Source: Glandiceps talaboti
Lineage: Eukaryota; Hemichordata; Enteropneusta; Spengelidae
Reading direction: 5' to 3'
Assembly: GCF_964340395.1 (NCBI RefSeq)
Contig: NC_135565.1
Location: 1,097,501 to 1,135,000 of the forward strand
Length of the DNA: 37,500 bases
Below are positions 9,910-23,388 of this stretch, piece by piece. Under the pieces are notes generated by a model. The model saw only the letters and a program-made list of their open reading frames with translations. It was not told the origin of the DNA and ran no database searches. Position numbers and translations under genes: made by a program. The first letter of the stretch is position 1. The number at the start of each line of letters is the position of its first letter.

Positions 9910-10383
9910 ATGATCGTAGTCAGACTTTAGTATATATGTATATGTATATCACTAACCTAACTGTACAATGGTAGTCAGACTTTAGTATACATGTACATGT
10001 ATATCACTAACGTAACTGTACAATGGCAGTCAGACTTTAGTATATATGTATATGTATATCACTAACCTAACTGTACAATGGTAGTCAGACTTTAGTGTAC
10101 ATGTATATGTATATCACTAATCTTACTGTACAATGGCAGTCAGACTTTAGTATACATGTACATGTATATCACTAACCTAACTGTACAATGGTAGTCAGAC
10201 TTTAGTATATATGTATATATATATCACTAATCTTACTGTACAATGGCAGTCAGACTTTAGTATACATGTATATATATATCACTAACCTAACTGTACAATG
10301 GTAGTCAGACTTTAGTATATATGTATATATATATCACTAATCTTACTGTACAATGGCAGTCAGACTTTAGTATATATGTATAT
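9910..10383 (+). repeat. 55-bp minisatellite, first block (about 8.5 units)
   Basis: The unit contains GTAGTCAGACTTTAGTATA, a TATG/CATG dinucleotide-like stretch, TATATCACTAA and TCTTACTGTACAATG. Two main subtypes differ at CTAACCTAACTG versus CTAATCTTACTG and at GTAGTC versus GCAGTC. This block begins about 35 bp after the exon 2 donor and is separated from the main block by an insertion. Confidence 0.95.
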
Positions 10384-11117
10384 TTATACGTCACCTGTCA
10401 CCAATCTCGCATTCTGATTGGTCGAGAGCCCTGCAGATACACAGGCGTATTTTTCACCAACAGTCGTATTTTTGCTTGTTGTATCACGTGATCACTGCAC
10501 GTCCCCTTGTAAACAAATCTAGCAGACAACTAGAGATCGAGCCATAACCAGCATTTCCAATGCCAAATTTGTTGTCAATCGAACAAAATATCACCGTTGT
10601 ATACATTGTAACAAGTCTTTGAACTGTACTTTTCATGTCACAGAGAAATAGTCAAAAATTCCACACACAACCGTGAAAGTCCAGTGATGGCGAACGCACG
10701 GTCATCACGCGATCGTAAACATGAATTCCTAAATTTATGAAGGATATGAAAATTACCACCACAGAGGGTGTAATTTTTGCTTAACTAGAACAACAAAATA
10801 TATCACGAACATTTATGTACATTTAATGGAATACAGTACGCAAAACAAAGACGCACTCATTTTTCAGCTGATGGTTATAAGTTTCAATATATCGCTGAGT
10901 GATATGCAAATAGTAAACATTACGTCATACTACTGAGCAAACGTGCACTCTGATTGGACGATAAAGTTAAGGCTGATATGTAAACAACCGCATTGCAGTT
11001 ATCAGAGAGGTGCATGATACTACGCTCAACAGTATAACGCGGAAGTGATTTTATTTTAACATGAAACAGCATTTTTAGACATTCAAAAATGAATTCATAG
11101 TCGCAGGTGACGTATAA
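10384..11117. mobile_element. Insertion with short inverted ends inside the 55-bp array
   Basis: TTATACGTCACCTG (10384-10397) faces CAGGTGACGTATAA (11104-11117), bounding 734 bp unlike the array. Inside, two blocks resembling TCTGATTGG (near 10412 and 10950) are in direct orientation. No transposase is encoded. It looks like a non-autonomous element inserted into the array, together with the adjoining hairpin. Confidence 0.6.
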
Positions 11118-11265
11118 GTATGTTATTTGCCAAATACTGTTCCACATCTTGCTGCTCGAGGTAATTTTTCTGGTATAACGGCTCGCCTCCGGCTCTCCGT
11201 TATACCAGAAAAAATTACCTCTCGCAGCAAGATATGGAACGGTATTTGGCAAATAACATATACGT
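11110..11265. repeat. Perfect-type hairpin adjoining the insertion
   Basis: Two arms of about 70 bp (11110-11181 and 11197-11265) pair around a GC-rich loop containing CTCGCCTCCGGCTCT. Because it is palindromic, both strands show an open frame with similar peptides (PNTVP-LAARGNF). Neither is a gene. Confidence 0.85.
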
Positions 11266-14200
11266 ATATCACTAACCTAACTGTACAATGGCAGTCAGAC
11301 TTTAGTGTACATGTATATGTATATCACTAACCTAACTGTACAATGGTAGTCAGACTTTAGTATATATGTATATGTATATCACTAACCTAACTGTACAATG
11401 GTAGTCAGACTTTAGTATATATGTATATGTATATCACTAATCTTACTGTACAATGGTAGTCAGACTTTAGTATATATGTATATGTATATCACTAATCTTA
11501 CTGTAGAATGGCAGTCAGACTTTAGTATATATGTATATGTATATCACTAATCTTACTGTAGAATGGCAGTCAGACTTTAGTATACATGCATATGTATATC
11601 ACTAATCTTACTGTACAATGGTAGACAGACTTTAGTATACATGTATATGTATATCACTAATCTTACTGTACAATGGTAGTCAGACTTTAGTATATATGTA
11701 TATGTATATCACTAACCTAACTGTACAATGGTAGTCAGACTTTAGTATATATGTATATGTATATCACTAATCTTACTGTAGAATGGCAGTCAGACTTTAA
11801 TATACATGCATATGTATATCACTAATCTTACTGTACAATGGTAGACAGACTTTAGTATACATGTATGTATATGTATATCACTAATCTTACTGTACAATGG
11901 TAGTCAGACTTTAGTATACATGTATGTATATGTATATCACTAATCTTACTGTACAATGGTAGTCAGACTTTAGTATATATGTATATGTATATCACTAACC
12001 TAACTGTACAATGGTAGTCAGACTTTAGTATATGTATATGTATATCACTAATCTTACTGTACAATGGTAGTCAGACTTTAGTGTACATGTATATGTATAT
12101 CACTAATCTTACTGTACAATGGCAGTCAGACTTTAGTATATATGTATATGTATATCACTAATCTTACTGTACAATGGCAGTCAGACTTTAGTATATATGT
12201 ATATGTATATCACTAATCTTACTGTACAATGGTAGTCAGACTTTAGTATATATGTATATGTATATCACTAATCTTACTGTACAATGGTAGTCAGACTTTA
12301 GTATATATGTATATGTATATCACTAACCTAACTGTACAATGGTAGTCAGACTTTAGTATATATGTATATGTATATCACTAATCTTACTGTACAATGGTAG
12401 TCAGACTTTAGTATATATGTATATGTATATCACTAACCTAACTGTACAATGGTAGTCAGACTTTAGTATATATGTATATGTATATCACTAATCTTACTGT
12501 ACAATGGTAGTCAGACTTTAGTGTACATGTATATGTATATCACTAACCTAACTGTACAATGGTAGTCAGACTTTAGTATATATGTATATGTATCACTAAT
12601 CTTACTGTACAATGGTAGTCAGACTTTAGTGTACATGTATATGTATATCACTAATCTTACTGTACAATGGCAGTCAGACTTTAGTGTACATGTATATGTA
12701 TATCACTAATCTAACTGTACAATGGTAGTCAGACTTTAGTACACATGTATTATTTTGTATATGTATATCACTAATCTTACTGTAGAATGGCAGTCAGACT
12801 TTAGTATACATGTATATGTATATCACTAACCTAACTGTACAATGGTAGTCAGACTATAGTATATATATATATATATATATGTATATCACTAACCTAACTG
12901 TACAATGGTAGTCAGACTTTAGTATACATGTATATGTATATCACTAATCTTACTGTACAATGGCAGTCAGACTTTAGTATACATGTACATGTATATGTAT
13001 ATCACTAACCTAACTGTACAATGGTAGTCAGACTATAATATATATATATATATATATGTATATCACTAATCTTACTGTACAATGGCAGTCAGACTATAGT
13101 ATACATGTATATCACTAACCTAACTGTACAATAGTAGTCAGACTTTAGTATACATGCATATGTATATCACTAATCTTACTGTACAATGGCAGTCAGACTT
13201 TAGTGTACATGTATATGTATATCACTAATCTTACTGTAGAATGGCAGTCAGACTTTAGTATACATGTATATGTATATCACTAATCTTACTGTACAATGGC
13301 AGTCAGACTTTAGTGTACATGTATATGTATATCACTAATCTTACTGTACAATGGTAGTCAGACTTTAGTATACATGTATATCACTAACCTAACTGTAGAA
13401 TGGTAGTCAGACTTTAGTATACATGCATATGTATATCACTAATCTTACTGTACAATGGTAGTCAGACTTTAGTGTACATGTATATGTATATCACTAATCT
13501 TACTGTACAATGGTAGTCAGACTTTAGTATACACATATATGTATATCACTAATCTTACTGTACAATGGTAGTCAGACTTTAGTATACATGTATATGTATA
13601 TCACTAATCTTACTGTAGAATGGCAGTCAGACTTTAGTGTACATGCATATGTATATCACTAATCTTACTGTACAATGGTAGTCAGACTTTAGTATACATG
13701 CATATGTATATCACTAATCTTACTGTACAATGGTAGTCAGACTTTAGTGTACATGCATATGTATATCACTAATCTTACTGTACAATGGCAGTCAGACTTT
13801 AGTGTACATGTATATGTATATCACTAATCTTACTGTACAATGGCAGTCAGACTATAGTATATATGCATATGTATATCACTAATCTTACTGTACAATGGCA
13901 GTCAGACTTTAGTATATATATATATGTATATCACTAATCTTGCTGTACAATGGTAGTCAGACTTTAGTATATATGTATATGTATATCACTAATCTTACTG
14001 TACAATGGTAGTCAGACTTTAGTATATATGTATATGTATATCACTAATCTTACTGTACAATGGTAGTCAGACTTTAGTATACATGTATATGTATATCACT
14101 AATCTTACTGTACAATGGTAGTCAGACTTTAGTATATATGTATATGTATATCACTAATCTTACTGTACAATGGTAGTCAGACTATAGTATATATGTATAT

Positions 14201-17200
14201 GTATATCACTAATCTTACTGTACAATGGCAGTCAGACTTTAGTATATATGTATATGCATATCACTAATCTTACTGTACAATGGTAGTCAGACTATAGTAT
14301 ATATGTATATGTATATCACTAATCTTACTGTACAATGGCAGTCAGACTTTAGTATACATGTATATGTATATCACTAATCTTACTGTACAATGGTAGTCAG
14401 ACTATAGTATATATGTATATGTATATCACTAATCTTACTGTACAATGGTAGTCAGACTTTAGTATACATGTATATGTATATCACTAATCTTACTGTACAA
14501 TGGTAGTCAGACTATAGTATATATGTATATGTATATCACTAATCTTACTGTACAATGGCAGTCAGATTTAAGTATATATGTATATGTATATCACTAATCT
14601 TACTGTACAATGGCAGTCAGACTTTAGTGTACATGTATACATTTGTATGTATATCACTAACCTAACTGTACAATGGTAGTCAGACTTTAGTATATATGTA
14701 TATGTATATCACTAATCTTACTGTACAATGGTAGTCAGACTTTAGTATACATGTATATGTATATCACTAACCTAACTGTACAATGGCAGTCAGACTTTAG
14801 TATATATGTATATGTATATCACTAATCTTACTGTAGAATGGCAGTCAGACTTTAGTGTACATGTATATGTATATCACTAATCTTACTGTACAATGGCAGT
14901 CAGACTTTAGTGTACATGTATATGTATATCACTAATCTTACTGTAGAATGGCAGTCAGACTTTAGTATACATGTATATGTATATCACTAATCTTACTGTA
15001 GAATGGCAGTCAGACTTTAGTATACATGTATATGTATATCACTAACCTAACTGTACAATGGTAGTCAGACTATAATATATATATATATATATATATGTAT
15101 ATCACTAATCTTACTGTACAATGGCAGTCAGACTATAGTATACATGTATATCACTAACCTAACTGTACAATGGTAGTCAGACTTTAGTGTACATGTATAT
15201 CACTAACCTAACTGTACAATGGTAGTCAGACTATAATATATATATATATATATATGTATATCACTAATCTTACTGTACAATGGCAGTCAGACTATAGTAT
15301 ACATGTATATCACTAACCTAACTGTACAATGGTAGTCAGACTTTAGTGTACATGTATATCACTAACCTAACTGTACAATGGTAGTCAGACTTTAGTGTAC
15401 ATGTATGTATATCACTAACCTAACTGTACAATGGCAGTCAGACTTTAGTGTACATGTATATGTATATCACTAACCTAACTGTACAATGGTAGTCAGACTT
15501 TAGTGTACATGTATATGTATATCACTAACCTAACTGTACAATGGTAGTCAGACTTTAGTATATATGTATATGTATATCACTAATCTTACTGTACAATGGT
15601 AGTCAGACTTTAGTATACATGTATGTATATGTATATCACTAACCTAACTGTACAATGATAGTCAGACTTTAGTATATATGTATATGTATCTCACTAATCT
15701 TACTGTAGAATGGCAGTCAGACTTTAGTGTACATGTATATGTATATCACTAATCTTACTGTACAATGGTAGTCAGACTTTAGTATACATGTACATGTATA
15801 TCACTAACCTAACTGTACAATGGCAGTCAGACTTTAGTGTACATGTATATGTATATCACTAATCTTACTGTACAATGGCAGTCAGACTTTAGTATACATG
15901 TATATGTATATCACTAACCTAACTGTACAATGGTAGTCAGACTATAGTATATATGCATATGTATATCACTAATCTTACTGTACAATGGCAGTCAGACTTT
16001 AGTGTACATGTATATGTATATCACTAATCTTACTGTACGATGGCAGTCAGACTTTAGTGTACATGTATATGTATATCACTAATCTTACTGTACAATGGTA
16101 GTCAGACTTTAGTATACATGTATATCACTAACCTAACTGTAGAATGGTAGTCAGACTTTAGTATACATGCATATGTATATCACTAATCTTACTGTACAAT
16201 GGCAGTCAGACTTTAGTGTACATGTATATGTATATCACTAATCTTACTGTACAATGGCAGTCAGACTTTAGTATACATGCATATGTATATCACTAATCTT
16301 ACTGTACAATGGTAGTCAGACTTTAGTATATATGTATATGTATATCACTAATCTTACTGTACAATGGCAGTCAGACTTTAGTATATATGTGTATATGTAT
16401 ATCACTAATCTTACTGTACAATGGCAGTCAGATTTAAGTATATATGTATATGCATATCACTAATCTTACTGTACAATGGTAGTCAGACTTTAGTGTACAT
16501 GTATACATTTGTATGTATATCACTAACCTAACTAACTGTACAATGGTAGTCAGACTTTAGTATATATATATATATGTATATCACTAATCTTACTGTACAA
16601 TGGCAGTCAGACTTTAGTATACATGTATATGCATATCACTAATCTTACTGTACAATGGTAGTCAGACTTTAGTATACATGTATATGTATATCACTAATCT
16701 TACTGTACAATGGCAGTCAGACTTTAGTATACACATATATGTATATCACTAATCTTACTGTAGAATGGCAGTCAGACTTTAGTGTACATGTATATGTATA
16801 TCACTAATCTTACTGTAGAATGGCAGTCAGACTTTAGTGTACATGTATATGCATATCACTAATCTTACTGTAGAATGGCAGTCAGACTTTAGTATACATG
16901 TATATGTATATCACTAATCTTACTGTACAATGGCAGTCAGACTTTAGTATACACATATATGTATATCACTAATCTTACTGTAGAATGGCAGTCAGACTTT
17001 AGTGTACATGTATATGTATATCACTAATCTTACTGTACAATGGCAGTCAGACTTTAGTGTACATGTATATGTATATCACTAATCTTACTGTAGAATGGCA
17101 GTCAGACTTTAGTATATATGTATATGTATATCACTAACCTAACTGTACAATGGTAGTCAGACTTTAGTATATATGTATATGTATATCACTAACCTAACTG

Positions 17201-19115
17201 TACAATGGTAGTCAGACTTTAGTGTACATGTATATGTATATCACTAATCTTACTGTAGAATGGCAGTCAGACTTTAGTGTACATGTATATGTATATCACT
17301 AATCTTACTGTACAATGGCAGTCAGACTTTAGTGTACATGTATATGTATATCACTAATCTTACTGTAGAATGGCAGTCAGACTTTAGTATATATGTATAT
17401 GTATATCACTAACCTAACTGTACAATGGTAGTCAGACTTTAGTGTACATGTATATGTATATCACTAACCTAACTGTACAATGGTAGTCAGACTTTAGTGT
17501 ACATGTATATGTATATCACTAATCTTACTGTACAATGGTAGTCAGACTTTAGTATATATGTATATGTATATCACTAATCTTACTGTACAATGGCAGTCAG
17601 ACTTTAGTGTACATGTATATGTATATCACTAACCTAACTGTACAATGGTAGTCAGACTTTAGTATATATGTATATGTATATCACTAATCTTACTGTACAA
17701 TGGCAGTCAGACTTTAGTGTACATGTATATGTATATCACTAACCTAACTGTACAATGGCAGTCAGACTTTAGTATATATGTATATGTATATCACTAATCT
17801 TACTGTACAATGGCAGTCAGACTTTAGTATACATGTACATGTATATCACTAACCTAACTGTACAATGGTAGTCAGACTTTAGTGTACATGTATATGTATA
17901 TCACTAACCTAACTGTACAATGGTAGTCAGACTTTAGTGTACATGTATATGTATATCACTAACCTAACTGTACAATGGTAGTCAGACTTTAGTATATATG
18001 TATATGTATATCACTAATCTTACTGTACAATGGTAGTCAGACTTTAGTATATATGTATATGTATATCACTAACCTAACTGTACAATGGTAGTCAGACTTT
18101 AGTGTACATGTATATGTATCACTAATCTTACTGTACAATGGCAGTCAGACTTTAGTATACATGTATGTATATGTATATCACTAACCTAACTGTACAATGG
18201 TAGTCAGACTTTAGTATATATGTATATGTATATCACTAACCTAACTGTACAATGGTAGTCAGACTTTAGTGTACATGTATATGTATATCACTAATCTTAC
18301 TGTACAATGGTAGTCAGACTTTAGTATATATGTATATGTATATCACTAACCTAACTGTACAATGGCAGTCAGACTTTAGTGTACATGTATATGTATATCA
18401 CTAACCTAACTGTACAATGGCAGTCAGACTTTAGTATATATGTATATGTATATCACTAATCTTACTGTAGAATGGTAGTCAGACTATAGTATATATATAT
18501 ATGTATATCACTAACCTAACTGTACAATGGTAGTCAGACTTTAGTATATATGTATATGTATATCACTAATCTTACTGTACAATGGTAGTCAGACTTTAGT
18601 GTACATGTATATGTATATCACTAACCTAACTGTACAATGGTAGTCAGACTTTAGTATATATGTATATGTATATCACTAATCTTACTGTACAATGGTAGTC
18701 AGACTTTAGTATACATGTATATGTATATCACTAATCTTACTGTACAATGGTAGTCAGACTTTAGTATATATGTATATGTATATCACTAACCTAACTGTAC
18801 AATGGCAGTCAGACTTTAGTGTACATGTATATGTATATCACTAATCTTACTGTACAATGGCAGTCAGACTTTAGTATATATGTATATGTATATCACTAAC
18901 CTAACTGTACAATGGTAGTCAGACTTTAGTATATATGTATATGCACATGTATATCACTAATCTTACTGTACAATGGCAGTCAGACTTTAGTATACATGTA
19001 TATGTATATCACTAACCTAACTGTACAATGGCAGTCAGACTTTAGTATACATGTATATGTATATCACTAACCTAACTGTAGAATGGCAGTCAGACTTTAG
19101 TGTACATGTATATTA
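11266..19115 (+). repeat. 55-bp minisatellite, main block (about 140 units)
   Basis: Same unit as the first block, running 7.85 kb. Variants include TA dinucleotide expansions (near 12860, 13030, 15070 and 15235), short units lacking one TATG segment, and rare variants such as GTCAGATTTAAGT and ACATGTATACATTTGTATG. The rare ones recur together about 1.86 kb apart (14563-14650 and 16426-16520), which implies duplication of multi-unit blocks. No coding frame is sustained. Confidence 0.95.
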
Positions 19116-19381
19116 CTAACCTAATAGTGCTGCAGCAGGGCTGGCATTTCTGGCATTAACTGAAACCGGAAAATAACCAGCATAATATATATATCAAACT
19201 CTTCATTAGAGTCTCAGGAATAAAGAAATTCATGAAGACAGAGCCAAAATTTATTACAAATTACGATAGAGCCCAATATGTAACATGGTGTAGAAAGACT
19301 ACAATGTAAGACCAACATTTGTTGGGATAAAATAAAGGTACTATATATGTATATGTTGTGTTTGTGGATCATACTAAAGTT
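19116..19381. other. Intron 2 sequence after the satellite
   Basis: Non-coding. Nothing recognised. Confidence 0.4.
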
Positions 19382-19763
19382 TTAACCCTTTGTGGCCGGC
19401 AGTCGCCTGAGGGCGTACTTCACCCAAGACTCTGTTGCAGCCGATAGGCGCCTGAAGGCATATATGTACATTTTGTATGCATGCAACCTTTGACTCTAAT
19501 GTATGATGTCATTGTTCATATTAGTAATTCAGTTGCCTAGAAATTGGTGCCAAGAGTACATTGATATGTAGATTACTGTTTACCATAACACTACAAACAG
19601 GTCAGCGGTCAGAATTCGAAGTTCATGTAGAAAGTTTAGGAATGAAAATTTAAATATGGCGACTGGAAAAAACAATGTATCAGTGGGTGACATAATTTAT
19701 TCTTCATCTGATTCCGTCTCTGAACTTGAGGGATTTACACCGTCTGACATATATACACCATAA
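19382..19763 (+). pseudogene. piggyBac-like transposon 5' fragment with transposase N-terminus
   Basis: TTAA at 19382-19385 followed by CCCTTTG matches the TTAA target and CCC-type end of piggyBac elements. Subterminal direct repeats follow (GCCGGCAGTCGCCTGAGGGC and a diverged copy near 19440). An ATG at 19656 opens 35 codons with an acidic SSSDSVSELEGFTPSDI stretch, which resembles the acidic N-terminal region of piggyBac transposases. It stops at 19761. The catalytic domain and right end are absent, so this is a truncated relic. The transposase assignment is inference from the combination of TTAA end, position and acidic start. Confidence 0.5.
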
Positions 19764-19790
19764 ATCAAATCAAATCAAATCAAATTGATT
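19764..19790. repeat. (AAATC)n short microsatellite
   Basis: About five AAATC units directly at the truncation point of the piggyBac-like fragment. Confidence 0.85.
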
Positions 19791-22267
19791 TTTGAGATCT
19801 CACCCAAAGATCAGCAACCACAATGGCGATAACAATTTCAACCTGTTTCTGTATTGTTTATAGATAATACTGGCCACTGATTAACACACTCAATGTCAAT
19901 TTACAGTGAATAAAATATATTGTGGTTGTCTGATCAAAAACTTAATACGCCAGTTACAACTACATGTCATACATCTTTACAAGAATCAAACTTACCACTA
20001 CACTGTCTACAGATAATATTGACCACTAATTATAAATGATCAATTTTAGCAATTATATAACTTTGACAATTTGATGAACATGATCCAGTTATACCTAGTG
20101 CAGGTTTAAGTTTTGCAACACTCAGAATAATGTCAGCTAAAGGTGAAGGAATGATAAAATAGATAGATATGAATCAGCATGCCAAGAAAAAAAGAATGTC
20201 ACCTAAAACCTACATGTACATAATCAAACATTTCCCAAATTCTACAGTTGTTACAAAGCTATTTTTTCTGATTTGTAGTTGCTCATCAATATATATAATT
20301 TATATGCAATTTCTGTCCTTTCATATACATAAGACTTTGCTATATTATTGGCAGTAGTCATGGTAACATACTTTTGTTGTTGTGCCAATAATGATATACA
20401 TTTAAATTTTGTTCAGCGTTCTCTCCTGAGGGTTTTGACGTATCGGGCCCAATATCCTTTAATTTTCGCAGATATGCTATCAGTTGTCCCGATACGCTAA
20501 CAGACTGCTTAGGGTTCGGTAAATTGCACGTTACATTGTTCATCTGTCACTCTGTCAGCTGACGCCTTTGTTGTTTCAATGTATACTCGCAACCTTTGTA
20601 TTGATCCTTCACACATACATGTAAGCAGCAAGTAAAACTAAAGAGTTTCTAATTACATTGTAGTTCAAACGAGTATTCATCCCTTTACCACTACCAGACA
20701 GATTTCATTGAAGTTTGCCGTCAGTATTGTTTTCGGTAGGAATAAAATGCGTAAACCCGCTAATGGTAGTGTGATTCACACTACGGTACAAGCTTTCAGT
20801 AAATCAAAGCCAAACCAGCCTATCCGTAATGGCGATTTGGCCATAGAAGCATGTTGAAACTGTCAGATTTTCACAAACAAACGATTTTGCTATAATAAAG
20901 CTATAAAAGTTCAACAAACACATAAAGTTGGCATTCATTGTCTCGTTTGAGTATGTCTCAACCCAAGAGTGATTTGCATAGTTGGTTTACTCCCATGTCG
21001 TGAAAAGAGTTGAACAGACTAATGTACAATGTACCTTTCGATAAAGTGGCGATGTTACTACAAAATATTAGCACCAATAAGAAACTCATAACAGTTTTTT
21101 AAACCAGTGTTTTTGATTACTATTCTTAGGAAAGCTGAAATTATTTCAATCTAAATGTCCACAGATAAAATAGACTTTCGAAGCACGAAAAGTTTGTGTA
21201 CAGCTAGCTACCTGCAGACATCGTGTTAGTCCAAAATTTCTTGAGACACGAGACTTACTATATACTTCCCTATTGAGGACTTCAAAAACTAGCGATAGTT
21301 TGTGATGTCATGGCCGCCATATTGGAAAATCCATGCTTTCATCGTAGTCATACAATGTACTAGTCTATAATGTCTAACTACAAACTAAAAGTGTTTTCAG
21401 AGTAAAATTGAACATGAAAATTGAAACTGATAATCGGAGATAATAAATTGGCCTTCAACTTTCCTTTGGCCACATATACATTACATGTACTATTTGTTTG
21501 ATATTATGATGTACTTTGATTTTATCATTAAGCTACTCAGGAATATAATTATTTTGTCATGTAAAGTTATGCTAATTTATGCTAATGAGTCAATATCCTA
21601 TTAATCCTGGGGAGGACACTTTGTTTATACACAGTATTTTTATAATTTAATGACAATAGTGTCTTAATAATCCTCTAAAAAGATAACCTATATTTGGTTT
21701 TAAGTTTTACAACACCCTAAAATTACACCTCAAAGGTGAAGGAATGTCACGGTCTATTTAAACTGTCATTTTACTGTTTTTTTATTCTGAAGTCTATTAT
21801 CATGCAATTCATCATTCTCTAGATTTAAGCAAAGAGTTTTACATGTATATATGACGACAATTATGTTTTCTGCTTGTTGTTGCAAACCAACCCAAACTAT
21901 GGGCAATTGTCTGGTTTGTCGTACAGCAACCAAGGAACAGGGTTGTTAGATTTTGCTAAATCCTGAGCAGTCATGGTAACACATTTTGGAGGTAATAATG
22001 ATTTCTGTGTACAGATTAACAATTATTACCAAAAAAATATGTACACATTCGATGTAAACAAATTAAATCTTAAGTACATACATGTAAAAACCGACACCAA
22101 AACATAGTATTTAGTATTGATCAATGTTCGCCCGAGTCCTCCTACATGTACATCATGTTAGAAAAAAGTGTTGTAACTTTCTTTGATCAGTCTCCAGGTC
22201 TGTCATGATATATTTCCTTTTTAGCACAACTGAACTGATAAGGTTTAGTAGTGATATAGGCATCGCT

Positions 22268-22268
<1 letters not shown>
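19791..22268. other. Intron 2 sequence with diverged repeats, no gene seen
   Basis: No exon or long frame is supported. Two weakly conserved repeat pairs are visible. A GATAATA-TG-CCACT-ATTA block occurs at about 19862 and 20011. A longer direct pair has TTTAAGTTTT-CAACAC and AAAGGTGAAGGAATG at about 20104-20150 and 21699-21750, with AGTCATGGTAACA following at 20355 and 21969. These look like old copies of one dispersed repeat. Confidence 0.45.

Positions 22269-22270
<2 letters not shown>

Positions 22271-22326
<56 letters not shown>
22271..22326. repeat. (TG)n microsatellite
   Basis: About 27 TG units followed by GCGCGC. The sequence directly after it resembles parts of 33960-34250 (ATTGCTTTGATATTTG). 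It could be one repeat family with unstable simple sequence at its edge. Confidence 0.95.
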
Positions 22327-22332
<6 letters not shown>

Positions 22333-22846
22333 ACTTAAAGTCACAAACTGCTGGACTGATTGCTTTGATATTTGATGGCCATGTTACTTTGGGTGTCTAC
22401 ATGTACATGTAGTTGGGAAATTGTTCTAAAGAAAGTGATCGCATCATGCGCTTTGGGTTAAAAAATGTGAGTTTTGGTCAAAAAACTTAAACTCCAAAAC
22501 TACCGAGCAGAAATTTGGTTGGAACATTCTTAGGGGAGGGTAAATAAAGATTTGTTCATGACATGATGCAGATTGGGCTGAAATTTAACAGGGATGCATC
22601 TGTGGGTGTATAGATGTAGAAAATATTAAGCATCTAATGTTCTCATCAGTAATATCTCAGACCACTAAAAATACAGACTAGAAACTCGGCTTTTCCCTTG
22701 ATGTGATGATGTCACTTATTTGCTGTACGTAGCGATAATCTTTTGATCCTAAGTACATGTACATGTTATGTAGGGGCTGTTGTTTATGTATGAAATTGCG
22801 ATGTTACGTTTTATCACGTAAAGTAACGCGATATTTGGGCATGAGT
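22327..22846. other. Intron 2 sequence, probable dispersed repeat
   Basis: No coding evidence. Contains CTGATTGCTTTGATATTTGATG, broadly like segments near 33970 and 34146. Confidence 0.35.
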
Positions 22847-23388
22847 AACTGTAATAATTGTAGTGTTTGATGTGATTTTGAAGACTATTTCTTCTGTGTT
22901 TGTACTTTTTATTGTTCTGATGTTTAACTGGAAGCAAAGCTACAATTCCTGCATTAAACGTAAACGTAAATAGACAGAAGCCATTCAGATCAGAATTGCA
23001 AAGTTAGGTGATAGAGAGACTGTGGTTGGGTGGATTATTCTGCTAAATTATGTCTTGCCTGCCAAAAATTCAGGCATTTCCTAACTCCAACATTAATTAC
23101 GGAGCCTTCAAGACCCAAGAAGTGTTCAGAGGTACCCCAATTTCCATCAAAATTGGCAAATGTATATGTAGCACTTCAATTTCCGTCCGGCAAATGTAGC
23201 AACGCATGGCATGCAGCGGGCAGTACACTGACATAAATGTATCGTTCATGTTTTCAGCGTGATCTCGTCTATTTGGGTTAACGTTACAGGAATTTGTAGC
23301 ATTTGCTTACCATTAAACATCAGAACGAAAAAAATGGGCATAAAAACAAGAAAAAGATCTTAAAATCACAGCAAACCTACACTCAGCT
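22847..23388. mobile_element. Element bounded by inverted copies of the TGTAGCGTTT fold-back family
   Basis: A copy at 22847-22962 (plus) and one at 23281-23388 (minus) have the same order of blocks: TGTAG-GTTT, TGTGATTTT-AAGA, TTCTGATGTTTAA, GCTACAA-TTCCTG. They bracket about 320 bp, of which 23003-23212 is homologous to 7685-7868. The arrangement is what a non-autonomous DNA element with roughly 110-bp terminal inverted repeats would show. No transposase is present. The shorter copies at 6553 and 6919 would be its terminal-repeat derivatives. Confidence 0.55.

Noticed and set aside
10920-11330. Opposing open frames sharing the PNTVP-LAARGNF peptide
   Set aside because: The similarity arises because the DNA is a palindrome. 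Neither frame has independent support.
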